64,000 nt of DNA from Candidatus Nanopelagicales bacterium (GCA_018402235.1 JAGYJJ010000004.1:1261256-1325255); one strand, 5' to 3'; shown: positions 39,592 to 50,483, counted from the stretch's first letter. The notes: a model not told the origin generated them from the sequence alone. Made by a program: numbers and translations.

Positions 39592-40140
39592 TTACCGCGA
39601 CGCGCCGGACATCCAGGACTCGACGACAAGCCGTGCGGCCTGGGTCGCACCCAATTCGCCCTGACCAACCTCGTCCCATGCTGCAAAGAGAAGACCGATA
39701 TACGAAGCAACTAACCACCTAGCTGGTTGGTCTCCGCGTAACAGGCCGTGGGCCTGCGCCTGACCTATGTACATAGCGAGAGGTGTCGCAACATCAGCCC
39801 AATGGTCGTCCAGATCGTTTCCGTGGCTGGGCACCAGTCGCAAGAAGGTGGTGCGCGGGCCCAGCGGCATCAGCCCGGCGGTTATCTCTGCCAACGTTTC
39901 GATGAACTCGTCCAAGCGACCACTCGGTTCCTCACTCGGCACCTGGGCCATGACGTGGCCGATGCGCATCAGGGTGTCGAGCGCCAGTGCATCCAACAGT
40001 GCATCTCTGGTGGGGTACTTGTTGAAGATCGTGGTCCTGCTGATCCCCGCCGCGTTGGCGATGGACTGCAAGGTGGCATCGGGCCGCCGAGCGAGCACCT
40101 CTGCGGCCGCATCTAGGATCTGCTCGTTTTTAACCACCAT
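39592..40140 (-). CDS. TetR-family transcriptional regulator
   Basis: A 182-residue regulator with the N-terminal helix-turn-helix (ATLQSIANAAGISRTTIFNKYP, split here at residue 40) and a ligand-binding C-terminal domain. It is divergent from the DUF418 gene across 46 bases that contain CATGTTCA twice, 21 bases apart, and TTAAC, so autoregulation and control of the DUF418-fasciclin pair are likely. The ligand is unknown. Confidence 0.87.
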   Translation of the reverse strand: MVVKNEQILDAAAEVLARRPDATLQSIANAAGISRTTIFNKYPTRDALLDALALDTLMRIGHVMAQVPSEEPSGRLDEFIETLAEITAGLMPLGPRTTFLRLVPSHGNDLDDHWADVATPLAMYIGQAQAHGLLRGDQPARWLVASYIGLLFAAWDEVGQGELGATQAARLVVESWMSGASR

Positions 40141-40186
40141 GTTCAGAAGTTAACACTCATGTTCATGTTTGCGCTACGGTCAATCG

Positions 40187-41334
40187 ATGAGCAAAACAAC
40201 CGTGCGTGAGGCTCTGCCCGATCGACTACGCGGCATCGCTCTGCTGGGCATCGTCGTTGTCAACGCCGCCTTCCTGGGAATCAGCGCCGACGGATTCACC
40301 CAGGACTCGGTAGATGGAGTTGCGAACAGACTCACCGCCCTACTCGTGGCGACGTTTGCGCAAGGCAAGTTCTACCTGCTCTTCTCGTTCCTGTTCGGCT
40401 ATAGCGCCGCCTTCATCCTGCGCGACAACAGCAAACCGGACCGCCGGCGCTACCTGCGACGAATGCTCGCGCTCTTTTTGTTCGGTCTGGCGCACGCGGT
40501 CTTCTTCTTCATCGGCGACATCCTCATTACCTATTCGATCTTGGGATTGCTGCTCTTTGCTGTTTCCCGTTCGTCGGACCGAGCGCTGAAGCGTTGGACC
40601 ATCGCCGCGATTGCCGTTGCTGTGTTCTTCATCCTCGTGATCACTTCACTTGGCGCAGCATTCCCGGAAGACAGCGGTAGCGGACTCGGCGGGCTAGAAA
40701 ACGCTTTAGCCACGGGAACATTCGCCGAGGCTTCACTCGCTCGCCTCGAAGCACTTCCCTCGTGTTGTTCTCGGTGTTCTTCATCCAAGGCCCGATGGCA
40801 TTCGCTGCATTCGTCCTCGGTCTTCGGGCTTCGCGTCGACGCCTCCTTGCTGACCCAGCGGCGAACATCGATCTGTGGCGCAAGATGGCACGTTGGGGTT
40901 GGGGGATCGGCCTTCCCCTGCAGGCGGTCGCAGCCGGCATGCAGGTTGGAGCCATCGCTAGTGGAAATCCTTTCTCACCGGCGGGCGCCGCAGGCCTGGC
41001 ACTCGGATTCGCAACGGCTCCGATCCTCACCGCCGGTTACATCGGCACCATCGCGCTGATGCTCGCGCGAAATCCTCGATTCCTGTCGGTCATGGCACCG
41101 GCCGGTCGAATGTCTCTCACCGTCTATATCGGTGAGTCCGCGCTGTTATCGCTCGTCTTCAGCGCCTACGGCCTGGGCTATTTCGGTCAGTGGGGTGCAT
41201 TCCCGGTCGTAGCCACGGCCATCGCCTCGTGGGCATTGCTATCGGTCTTCGCCTGGCTGTGGATGAAGCGCTTCAGCCAAGGTCCCCTCGAACGTGTACT
41301 TGCCCTCATCACCGGCAAGAAGCAATCTGCATGA
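40187..41334 (+). CDS. DUF418-type membrane protein (one frame break)
   Basis: A membrane protein of about 382 residues with a DUF418 C-terminal region. The N-terminal half begins RLRGIALLGIVVVNA, the usual start of the family, and includes FLFGYSAAFIL. One base seems missing near 40759 (LEALPS then VLFSVFFIQGPM). The C-terminal half has GRMSLTVYIGESALLSLVF, the family hallmark. The role is unknown; some members are proposed transporters. The stop overlaps the fasciclin gene's ATG as ATGA. Confidence 0.82.
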
Positions 41335-42072
41335 GGACGTCTGTCGCTCATCGGCGCCATGGCAACCGCTGCGCTGCTGCTGTTTCCCGTGACAACCTTC
41401 CCGAGTACCGCAGTCGCCCAAGCAGCCACCGAAACCGAGTTCATCTGCCCGGACTCCGGCGCGGGGCTGAGCGCCGTCGATGTGCTTCAAGCAACAGGCG
41501 AGCACGATGTGTTCTTGGACTACTTGCTCGAATTCGACCCCGAGGGCTATGAGATCCTGACCGACCCGGCTGCTTCAGACAAAACCATCTGGGCACCGAC
41601 CGATGCGGCTTTCGCGAAGCTTGGAGACGCTCCGGAAAGCGCTTCGCCCGAGGAAATCAAGGCGGTCCTGGGATACCACATCACTCCACCGCGGCGCACG
41701 CCTGAAGGCGACTACCCGATCGTCACGTTCGACTACTTGGCCGACGGCGGCCAGATCATTCATCAAACACGAACGGGCATCCTGACCGAATCTGACCAAC
41801 GCGTCCGTACCAAAGTCGAAGATGGCGTCTACACCGTGGAAGGCATTCCCCTCGGCCCAACAGCATGGTGCACCCAGGCTGGCTCGATCTTCTCCATCGA
41901 CACCGTGATCACCGACGTGGCGACCCCTAGTTGGTTAGAACAGGTTCTCGGCCAAGCCATCTACGTCGTCTTCTTCCAAAACCCACTTATCAGCGCACTC
42001 GTCGCGCTCGGTCTAGTGGCTCTCATTGGGTTCCTGGTGGTTCGAGCAGTACGACGACGGCGTAGCGCGTAG
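41331..42072 (+). CDS. Exported fasciclin-domain protein
   Basis: A fasciclin domain (about 60-185) shows the H1 box TIWAPTDAAFAKL. A C-terminal membrane helix (ISALVALGLVALIGFLVVRA) and an Arg-rich tail anchor it. The natural start is probably ATG 41331 (MRTSV), overlapping the DUF418 stop; a single extra G near 41346 would put it out of frame with IGAMATAALLLFPVTTF, the hydrophobic signal core. If no error exists, translation would begin at ATG 41359. Role: adhesion or matrix protein (family inference). Confidence 0.75.
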
Positions 42073-42076
42073 CGGC

Positions 42077-43875
42077 TCAGGAAGTAGAGAGCACTCGCCT
42101 CGTCATCGCCGGTTCCGGAGCCAACGAAACATGAATTACTGATCCAACGCGGACATCGTGCGAGCGAAGGTACTTGCGCACCTGGACCGCTCGTTTCCGT
42201 GCGAGCTTTGCTCCTTTTCCGCTGCGCGGGATGACGCTCGTCAGAGTTACCTGGGTCTTCCGTTGAGCGACTAACCACTCGTCGAGCTCGCCCTTCATCG
42301 TGGTCGTCAGTTTGGCTGACCGCGGCGCAAACCGAACCGATGGTGGCATGAGAGTTTCCGGCGCCGAAACGTCGTTACTTGTCACGGAGACCGCGATCGT
42401 GACCGTGCTCGATCCTCGCACGTTCACTGCCGTGATCTGGAACTCGGACTCTTCATGGACCGATAGCGGTGCGCCCTCAATCATGCCGCTGGTCGGGTTG
42501 ATACTTAAGCCACTTGGCAACGCAGGTTCCACACTGAATCGCGCAGCGCTTCCGGCATTAGCGATCACTCGCACTGCGGCATCGATACCGCGCTGCCACA
42601 CGAACACTCCCGGTGGCACCGCGGATAAAGCGGGTGCCACGTCCGCAGGACCTGAGGCCGATGACTCCTGGCCGCCGTTGGTTGTCGGATCAACGCTGGG
42701 AGTTGGCGACGGCGCACTGCGAACCGATAACGCGAGGTCCACACTTGTTCGAGCAAAGACTGTCCCACCGGTTACCGACTGGCGGTGAAGGTGCAGCTGG
42801 CCGACGACGCCGCACTGGCTGTACCCGACAGCACCCCGGTGCTGGAATCCAAGGAAAGTCCCGTAGGTAGAGCTGGGGACACCGACCATTGGTTCACCGT
42901 GGCTCCCGTGCCAAAACCAGCCGCCAGGGTGGTGCTGAACGCAGTACCTGCAGTGGCGTCGGGCAGCGCGGTGGTCGTGATATCGATGTACTGAATGCTG
43001 CCGCTGGGCGTGCTTCCTCGAGATGCGAGTATCGAGGACCAGAAGCCGCCCACGCGCGAAGGCGATGCGTAGGACGAACCGCCACCGCCACCGCCACCGG
43101 AGGATTGGGCAAAGTCGCCGCCTCCGCCCGTACCGCAGGCCGCCGTACCATCCGGCGCCGCCGCCACCGCCATCTGTGTTGCATCCAGCCGCCGTATCGC
43201 CACCGCCACCGCCACCGCCCGTACCCGAGCGCGTCAATCTAGCCGGGTCGCCGGTGCCCTCGCGGCCGTGGTCTCCGCCTGCACCCATTTCCGGAACCGG
43301 CCCACCGCAATTACCTATGTTCCAGGGGATTGGCCCCCACGAACTGTGGTTACCGGCCCTGCCTGAGTCTCCGCCTTTGCCCGACGATGGAATCGGATAC
43401 CCATCCACGTCAACGAAGCCACCTGCTCCGCCACCACCTCCTGCGATCAGAACGATGTCGTCGTCGATCGCAACAGCACCGGCCCCGCCACCGCCGCCGC
43501 CCGCGCCCGCGCTCGCGGTGTACTTACCGCCAGGCCCAATCCCAAAAGCCGACGTCGCGGCAACCGCGGTGCCCGTTGTGGAATCTTGACCGTTCTCACC
43601 AAGACCGATGTAGATCGTCTCGCCCGGCGTTACCGGCACCTGTGCGGTGGCGGTCAAAGCTAGGCCGCCGAGGGATGGCCCGTCTCCTGCTGCATTACGT
43701 CCACCATCGCCACCGGAACCACCGGTGACATTCACTTGCACCACGGACACCCCGCGGGCCTGGCCCACGATCCATCCGAGGTGAAGGACTCTTCCCCCGC
43801 AACTGCGGGCGGTGCGACAACAGCGAGGACCACTGCGGTCGCGGTCACGACGCAGGCAAAAATTCTCAAGGGCAT
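42077..43875 (-). CDS. Large exported glycine-rich protein with Ig-like and C-terminal OmpA-like region (frame broken)
   Basis: From ATG 43873 a signal peptide (ends AVAGEES) leads to SFTSDGSW, then a 170-residue glycine-rich domain with long GGGGG runs, a putative-Ig domain (PALPTGLSLDSSTGVLSGTA) and a second one (PALPSGLSINPTSGMIEGAP), and a C terminus with VRFAPRSAKLTTTM and ARKRAVQVRKYLRSH, an OmpA-like peptidoglycan-type pattern. Three shifts are needed: a missing G near 43760, and indels near 43150 and 42785. Corrected length is 599. Likely a surface or wall-bound protein. Confidence 0.7.
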
Positions 43876-44006
43876 ATCGGCACTATCCGCCGTGTAGATG
43901 GCAATGAACAGCGGTGAGGCTCAGTACACCCGTATTGAGGGGTTAGCCCTAGCCCGAAGGCCAAGCGAGTGGCACGCACCCTCGCTTTCCGCGACACAAT
44001 GCTTGC

Positions 44007-44643
44007 ATGCCTCTTCGCGTACTAGTGGTCGACGACGATCCACTTCGCTCGCACGGCTATTTCAGCAGCGTTGGCGGGCCAGGGCTTCGATGTTCGTTCC
44101 ACCGCAGCAGGTGTTGTCGAGTCCATGGATGTGGACTTGACCGAGATTGATGTTGCTGTCCTCGACCTTGATCTTGGCGAAGGACCCAACGGGATGGATC
44201 TGGCGTACGCACTCCGACGCCGTCAACCAAACCTGGGCATAGTCATACTCACCTCGTTCAGCGATACACGTCTTCTTGCATCGAGTGTTCGCGATCTTCC
44301 ATCGAACAGCAGTTACGTGGTGAAGCAGTCGATGCGCGATATTGGGATACTCGTGGAAGCAGTGCAGGCAACCGCTAGGCACGATGCAGTTCCCGCAACG
44401 ATCCCGAAGGTTCCACTCACTGACGCCCAGATTGAAACCTTGCGGCTGGTGGCCTACGGCCTGTCGAATAGTGAGATCGCGCGCGTGCGAGTGGTGTCGA
44501 AGAAGTCTGTCGAGCAAGCGATCAAGCGCGCCACGATCGCATTGAACATCGACGTGAATGATGAATCAAATCAGCGCGTTTCCCTGGCGCGGGCCTTTTT
44601 CACCCTCACCGGGGCCACGAGGCACACGCATGCGAATAGGTGA
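44007..44643 (+). CDS. LuxR-type response regulator (one frame break)
   Basis: Starting at ATG 44007 with PLRVLVVDDDPL, one extra C near 44044 breaks the frame; it resumes as RTAISAALAGQGFDV. The receiver has VLDLDLGEGPNG with the phospho-Asp, LTSFSD and Lys in YVVKQSM. The C-terminal helix-turn-helix is PLTDAQIETLRLVAYGLSN, SEIARVRVVSKKSVEQAIKR. Corrected length is 211. It overlaps the kinase gene by 14 bases and is divergent from the glycine-rich protein gene, which may be its target. Confidence 0.82.
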
Positions 44644-46239
44644 CGTCGAAGTCCTCGGGCTAACCCTGCGCCAACTCATCGGTGGCCGGTGGGCTGTCTC
44701 GTGGGTGCTCTACCTCATCAATCTGCCGCTGAATTTTCTCGGGATGAGTTCGCAGATCGTCGATGCTCGATCGCTGGATGCTTCCTCATGGGTGGTCGTG
44801 TGGGCGATTGGTTACGCGGCTTTCGGAGTTGTCCTGCTGGCCGCCAACCTGACCGTGCTGCGCAACCGTCGAACTACGCCAGTTGCAGTCGGAGTGGTTG
44901 TGGCGGTTGGAGCAATCGCCGGCGGTGTTCGTGGACTTACTGTCGGAATCGGGGCCGACGTTGCGGGAATCAGCGGAGGTGACGTAAGCCTGATTGCAGT
45001 TCGGGTGATCACCGGCACGGCCTTGGGCATGGTGCTCGTACCCCTCGGTGCGCTGTTTCTTGCTCTCATCAACGAGTACAGCCGTCAGCGCTCCGGCGCT
45101 CATGGCGGAACTCACCGAGCTCGAGGCAACCCGCATGCGTAGTGACGGAGCTTCGGACCTACTTCGCCACACCCTCGATCGAGCAACTCGCAGACACCAT
45201 CTCCACGGACTCGGACTCACTGCGCTCGGCCAGCCATCAGGTGTGGCCCACCAATGCGCCGCGTGATCGCGTTCGGTGGGGAAAGGTGGTGGCGTCGTCA
45301 CTGCTTCACAATCCATTCCCCGGCGCTGCCGTAGCCGCGGTGTGGTCAGTGAGTGCCCTGCTCACCCTCAGCGCAGCGATCGGTCCACTGCGTGCAACGT
45401 TGCAGGTCGCAGTCTCCGCGCTAGCCATCTGGGGGATCTTTCGCTTAGCGCGACGCTTCATGCCGACGGGTCGGTTGACCGGCCTGTTGTGGTTCGTCGC
45501 GGTAATGCTCGTCACGATCATCGTGACCGGTCCAGTAGCTTCCCTGATCTTCGACCCGCGCCCCCAAGGATCTGGAACGGCTCTGATGGTGGCGAACGCG
45601 TTCTGGCTTCCACTGTTCACGATCTTGATCAGCATCTGCATCGGTGCCGTGAGATCCAGCGAATTGGTTTTGCAGAACTTGCAAACCATGGTTCGTGAGG
45701 ATGAGATCGCAGCACGCGCAGCTGCCCAGGAGACGATCCGTCTCAAGCGAGAAGTAGCTGAGTCACTGCACAGTTTGCAATCACGGGTCTATGCAGCACG
45801 CGCCCAAGGATCGGAGCAAGCGATCCTCGCGGACCTGGTGTCCGACCCCGATGCTTCCCGAAGTCCTGAGGAAATTCTCCAGTCGGTCATTGAGCCCTGG
45901 GCGAGCATCATGGAGATCCATGTGCAACTCCCGCCCTCCCCGGTATCCATTGCTGCGGCGCGGTCTCTCAAGAGAGTGATGCAAGAAGGTCTAGCGAATG
46001 CCTACCGGCACGGGGGCGCATCGACATGTTCCATCCAGATCACGCGCGATGGTGCCGCCCTCCACGTTGAGATTGTCGACAACGGTGCTGGCAAGGACGA
46101 ACACGCAACACCTGGGCTCGGATCAGCCATCCTCGACGAGGCTTGCCGTGGTCAATGGACTCTGCGTTCCCAGCCCAATGGCGGCTGCCTGCTGACAGCA
46201 CACATCACGGAAATGGATTCCTCTTCTCACCTGGGGTAG
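44630..46239 (+). CDS. Unusual two-part membrane sensor kinase (frame broken)
   Basis: From ATG 44630 (MRIGDVEVLG) the product has about 535 residues after correction of shifts near 45095 and 45150. Membrane helices lie in two blocks: about five at residues 15-150 and four at 230-340, with a helical MAELTELEATRMRSDG segment between them. The kinase core is short: a weak H-box AESLHSLQSRV and a HATPase with EGLANAYRHGG and VDNGAGKDEH. It overlaps and presumably phosphorylates the regulator upstream. The H-box is not canonical HisKA_3, so activity is unproven. Confidence 0.68.
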
Positions 46240-46405
46240 GCCTCAGGGGATCCGGGTGCCCGCCAAACTTGACTAGCGCGCCATTCGCGCGATCGGAACT
46301 CTCGGTCGGTGGGAAGCTTTGGATGCGTGATTCGTCGGGAACATTCGACAGGTTCTCCAGGGTTACGTTGACAATCTTTTGATAGAACGCAGTTGCCCTG
46401 TCCAT
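46205..46405 (-). pseudogene. Fragment of a VOC/glyoxalase-family gene
   Basis: The sequence MDRATAFYQKIVNVTLENL and GALVKFGG matches the first half of a VOC-domain protein; in-frame homology (GWFEIYVQD) continues upstream to about 46438 without a start codon. The reading frame stops at 46205 after 66 residues, inside the kinase 3' end, where a normal VOC domain would continue for about 60 more. It looks like a truncated relic, just after the dnaB stop. Confidence 0.55.
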
Positions 46406-46461
46406 GTCTTGGACGTAAATCTCAAACCAACCAACGGCCGTGCAGGCCTCGCATTGGATAG

Positions 46462-49102
46462 TTACGACTGCGCCATGTCAACAAAGCGCGAGTAATGTCC
46501 TTGGAAAGCAACGGTGATCGTTGCGGTGGGTCCGTTGCGGTGCTTGGCAACAATGAAGTCCGCTTCACCTGCGCGTGGTGATTCGCGCTCATAGAAGTCT
46601 TCACGGTGCAACAGCACAACCATGTCCGCATCCTGCTCTAGCGAGTTATGCACAACCACACCATCAGCGATGAAATTGTGGGTGCCGAGTACCTCGCCAT
46701 CAAAGACATCCATCTCACCGAGGGATTCGATGGAAACGATTTCGTCCCAGTAGACATCGTTGGTCGCAAGAAGCTCGAGGTCATCATCCTCAAGAACAGC
46801 TGCCACTCGGGAAAGTCGATCACGGCTCGGCGCTGACTTCCACAACGTACTGCCGCAATACTGCGTCCCGAGTTTCGCTTGGAAATCACGATGCGTCATC
46901 CCCTTCTCGGTGATGACTTCTCGCACGCGCCCCCACACTTCCCTCGGCAAAGTGTCACGATTGGTGTTCTCTGGGACGCCTTCCAGGATCTGCAAGAGCT
47001 CCGCACCGACCTGCCCGCGCTCGCCGTGGGCGTTGATACGCCGCAAGAAAACCTTCTGATCGGCACCACCAGAAATATCTACGTGATACCCATCCCGGTA
47101 ACCAGCCTTGCGAGCCACCCTGATCCGAGTGTTGATGCCGAAGCGCAAAAGCAGGCGCGATACATCGTTAGCAAGGCGCCTGCTCGTGGAGGAGTAATAG
47201 ATGCGACCACCTCGACGAGTTGGTGCTATCAGAATGGAGCCGTCCGTCGCCCACAGGTGACGCAAGAACAGTGCAATCTGTCGCTTGGAAAGTGAGAACA
47301 CCGCATCGGGAATGAACTTTTCGTGACTCCTCTTGCCGAACAGCCCGAGGTCGTCCATCCAGGCCGCAATCGGATTGCGGACACCGTGGGTGACCGGACG
47401 AATGCTGGCGAAACGCAGTGTTGTGCAGCGAGCTTTGGGGTACTCATCCACGCGAAGTTTGACCGCAAAGGCACGCGGAGCCGCCTCACTCATCACCGCT
47501 ACATTCGCCGGATCCTTCGTGGCGTACCGAATCGGCTGCCTGGGCAGGATTGAACCGTCGCCGATCATGTGGGCGAGCACGATGACTTGATCATCGGACC
47601 AGTTGGTTTCCCGCGCTGGTGCCGGCACGTGCCGAGGAATGCCGATCCGGGAGCCGGCTTCCAGGCTCCCTAAAGGTTGCCACCCACGGTAAGTCAGCAG
47701 TGGGTGGCTTGCCGTGGCTTCCAGCACTCGCCCACTCGCAGTCCGCATCCGGAAGACCTCTTTGCGGCCAGTTGAGAAGACATGGGTCATGGTCTGCTCG
47801 ACGTATCGCAGTGAATCGTCGAGTGACCAGACCGGTACGTTCCGCTCACCTGACTCGAAGAGATCTCCCATCGATACCTCAACGCCCGTGTCCGCGCGCA
47901 TGATCTTCGTTGAAGCGGGCAAACAACCCGATTCGCGAAGGTCGGCAAGCATTGGACGCTTTGTCCACGCGTTGCTCAGGACCACGGTTCAGCTGGCTGA
48001 TCGCAACAACGGGAACATCAAGTTCCTTCGCGAGCAACTTCAAGGATCGTGAGAACTCAGAGACCTCCTGCTGGCGACTTTCCACGCGCTTGCCGCTGGT
48101 CATCAACTGCAGGTAGTCGACAACGACGAGACGAAGGTCGTGGCGCTGCTTGAGCCGGCGACACTTCGCGCGAATCTCCATCAGATTCATGTTCGGGGAA
48201 TCGTCGATGAATAGTGGTGCGTCACTGACAACACCCATTTTGCTGGCGAGCTTCGACCAATCGCCTTCGGTCATGTTGCCGGAACGCATGTGTTGCAGCG
48301 GGACTTGCGCTTCCGCGGACAGCAAACGCATGACAATTTCGTTGCGGCTCATTTCCAGTGAAAAGATCGCGCTCGTCAAACCGTGCTTGATGGATGCTGC
48401 GCGGCAAAAATCCACACCGAGTGTGCTCTTACCAATCGAAGGGCGTGCGGCGATCATGACCAACTGACCGGGGTGCAGACCATTCGTCAGTGAATCCAAA
48501 TCCGCAAATCCCGTGGGCACACCCACCATCTCGCCATCGCGATTGGAGATAGCTTCGATCTCGGTGAGTGCGTCGCCCATGATCGCACTCAGCGGCAGAT
48601 AGTCCTCGCTGGTGCGGCGCTCGGTGACTTCATACACCTCGGCTTGTGCGCGGTCAACAACGTCGTCGACATCGCCGGTGCCGGCGTAACCCATCGACAC
48701 GATGCGCGTTCCGGCCTCAACGAGCCGGCGCAAGATCGCCTGCTCGCGGACGATGCGGCCGTAGTAGTTCGCATTCGCTGCGGTGGGAACAAGGGAAACG
48801 AGTGTGTGCAGGTAACTCGCGCCACCCACCCGGGAGATCTCCCCGGTCTTGGTGAGTTCGGAGGCAACCGTGACGGCGTCGGCAGGTTCGCCTCGCCCGT
48901 AAAGGTCCAAGACGGTTGCGTAGATCGTCTGGTGCGAGGGGCGGTAGAAGTCGGCTTCGCGCACGAGTTCGACTACATCGGCGATGGCGTCCTTGCTGAG
49001 CAGCATCGCGCCGAGCACGGACTGCTCGGCTGCTGAATCATTCGGAGGCGTGCGGTCGGGTTGGCCCTGCGGCTCCTGAATAGGGAATTCCGCGACGCTC
49101 AC
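46462..49102 (-). CDS. dnaB: Replicative DNA helicase DnaB with intein (one frame break)
   Basis: The host protein is split by an intein at the RESG/SLEQ junction. The N-extein begins at GTG 49102 (VSVAEFPIQEP, GAGGGAG upstream) and holds DnaB N-terminal (NDSAAEQSVLGAMLLS) and RecA-like domains with Walker A ARPSIGKST and VVDYLQLM. The C-extein is 60 residues (SLEQDADMVVLLHREDFYE to VDMAQS). One extra base near 47959 separates GPEQRVDK from RPMLADLRESG; it must be a sequencing error in an essential gene. Total 879 codons; spliced 452 residues. Position downstream of rplI matches mycobacteria. Confidence 0.93.
46645..47925 (-). mobile_element. DnaB intein with LAGLIDADG homing endonuclease
   Basis: 427 residues from Cys (CLPASTKIMRADTG, block A) to Asn (VVVHN, block G), followed by Ser as +1 residue. 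Block B is ATASHPLLTYRGW with TxxH-like His, block F is VFDGEVLGTHNFIADG. Two endonuclease motifs are seen: LAHMIGDGSI and LRHLWATDGSI, so homing may be active. Insertion after RESG corresponds to the known DnaB-b site in cyanobacterial and other helicases. Confidence 0.93.
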
Positions 49103-49246
49103 CTGCGACTCCCTCTTCTGCCGACTACCGGCCCTATTTCCGGGCATCCGCCCGGGCCCAACACCCACGTTCTACCGCGAAGGTGTGACAGCGAGTGGAC
49201 GCTACGCACCCGTGGGCCGCGTGTCCACGAGGCCTGTCGATACTCC

Positions 49247-49374
49247 TGTGGATTACCTGGGCAAAACCCTGCATTCCTGTGCGCACCGCCTGTGGATGAA
49301 CTGGGGATATCCGAATCAACCCGAACGAAAACACCCACTTTCACGCTGAATTTTTATCCCAAGGCTGTGGACGG
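49247..49374. promoter_or_regulatory. dnaB upstream region with DnaA-box-like 9-mers
   Basis: The 306-base gap 49103-49408 between dnaB and the phosphatase gene contains no gene. TGTGGATTA (49247), TGTGGATGA (49291), TTATCCCAA (49354) and TGTGGACGG (49366) each lie one or two bases from the DnaA-box consensus TTATCCACA/TGTGGATAA. The right end is AT-rich. Possible roles are DnaA control of dnaB or DnaA titration; chance matches are possible. Confidence 0.4.
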
Positions 49375-49408
49375 AAATTTGTTCTCTGTCAGTAGTTAAC
49401 ATGCATTG

Positions 49409-49921
49409 GTGCGCAACCAGCCCTACCGAATCACCGCCGTATGCCTCGGCAACATCTGCCGCTCCCCGATCGCCGAGGCGGTGCTGCGGGATCGCGTTGT
49501 TGCTGCCGGACTTGGCGACGTCGTTGTTGTTGATTCGGCAGGAACCGGTGACTGGCACCGCGGCCATGGAGCCGACCCACGATCAATTGCCACCCTCCTG
49601 GCGAATGAGTACGTCCTGGACGGGCACATCGCACGGCAGATCGATCACGGCTGGTTCGACTCACTCGATCTCGTGCTCGCGATGGACTCCACGAATTTCA
49701 CGAACCTGCAGGTGCTCGCCGAGCAGGCGGGTGTGGAGGTGGACCTGCAGATGCTGCGCGTCTTCGATCCGGCACTTGCGCACCTGTCGCAGCCGCATCC
49801 GGAATTGGACGTTCCCGACCCGTACTACGGCGGGGTGGATGGGTTCACCGATGTGCTGGCGATGATCGAACGGGCCAGCGACGGCCTCATCGCCCAGTTG
49901 CCGGCGCGCATCGGCCGCTAG
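49409..49921 (+). CDS. Low-molecular-weight protein tyrosine phosphatase
   Basis: From GTG 49409 the protein has 170 residues. The P-loop CLGNICRS (C12, R18) near the N terminus, a middle region AMDSTNFTNL and the general-acid motif DVPDPYYGG mark an LMW-PTP like mycobacterial PtpA. It dephosphorylates tyrosine in proteins or free substrates. A TTG just upstream at 49406 is an alternative start. It is convergent with the DUF805 gene; palindrome copy A lies between them. Confidence 0.92.
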   Translation: MRNQPYRITAVCLGNICRSPIAEAVLRDRVVAAGLGDVVVVDSAGTGDWHRGHGADPRSIATLLANEYVLDGHIARQIDHGWFDSLDLVLAMDSTNFTNLQVLAEQAGVEVDLQMLRVFDPALAHLSQPHPELDVPDPYYGGVDGFTDVLAMIERASDGLIAQLPARIGR

Positions 49922-49932
49922 TACGTGCACTA

Positions 49933-50003
49933 CCCCGATGCGGTGTCAGAGGTCGGGCGAAATTTCGAAATTTCGGCCCGACGATTGACACCGCATCGTG
50001 GGG
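49933..50003. repeat. Palindromic element, copy A
   Basis: Outer arms CCCCGATGCGGTGTCA (49933-49948) and TGACACCGCATCG (49986-49998) with inner arms GTCGGGC/GGCCCGAC and an AT-rich centre AATTTCGAAATTT. The right outer end has an extra T before GGGG. Lies between two convergent stop codons, so it could also terminate transcription both ways. Confidence 0.92.
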
Positions 50004-50010
50004 AACTGGA

Positions 50011-50376
50011 CTAGGCGACCGGGGGGCCGTACTGGTTGTCGGCCAGCTGACCTGCCTGCGCCCACAGGACAATCAGGACGATGATGCCCACGCACGGAAT
50101 CAGCAAGAGCAACTGCAGCCAGCCACTCTTGCCGGTGTCGTGCAAGCGCCGTGCACCCGCTGCGTACAGCGGAATGGCCAGCGCGACAGCAACGCCGATC
50201 GACACTATGAAGTAGATCCCGGAGTCACCACCGAAGATCGCTGCCATAAGTGCCTGAACAACCGCGGCCGCGATCACTACGAATAAGTAGAACCACCAAA
50301 ACTCCGAGCGACGCGCACGCCCGTTGAAGTTCGCATAGTTGTTGAAGCACGTCGAGATGGATTGGCCGAAACTCAC
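50011..50376 (-). CDS. DUF805 inner-membrane protein
   Basis: A 121-residue protein with the DUF805 opening FNGRARRSEFWWF and three or four membrane helices, plus the family motif ARRLHDTGKSGW. The start GTG 50374-50376 has a perfect AGGAGG with a 4-base spacer. The function of the family is unknown. It follows the rplI operon terminator, so it has its own promoter. Confidence 0.9.
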   Translation of the reverse strand: MSFGQSISTCFNNYANFNGRARRSEFWWFYLFVVIAAAVVQALMAAIFGGDSGIYFIVSIGVAVALAIPLYAAGARRLHDTGKSGWLQLLLLIPCVGIIVLIVLWAQAGQLADNQYGPPVA

Positions 50377-50483
50377 GTTTCCTCCTAGAGCTGAGTGTGC
50401 ACCCGCTCCTCACACGGGGCTTCCATCCTTTCGGGTACGCGTGCGGATATCCAGCACATTCACGAAACCCTGACCGGATAAGC

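Noticed and set aside
49401-49865. Alternative plus-strand protein from ATG 49401
   Set aside because: Different frame from the tyrosine phosphatase, which has a clear active site; composition is unlike a protein.
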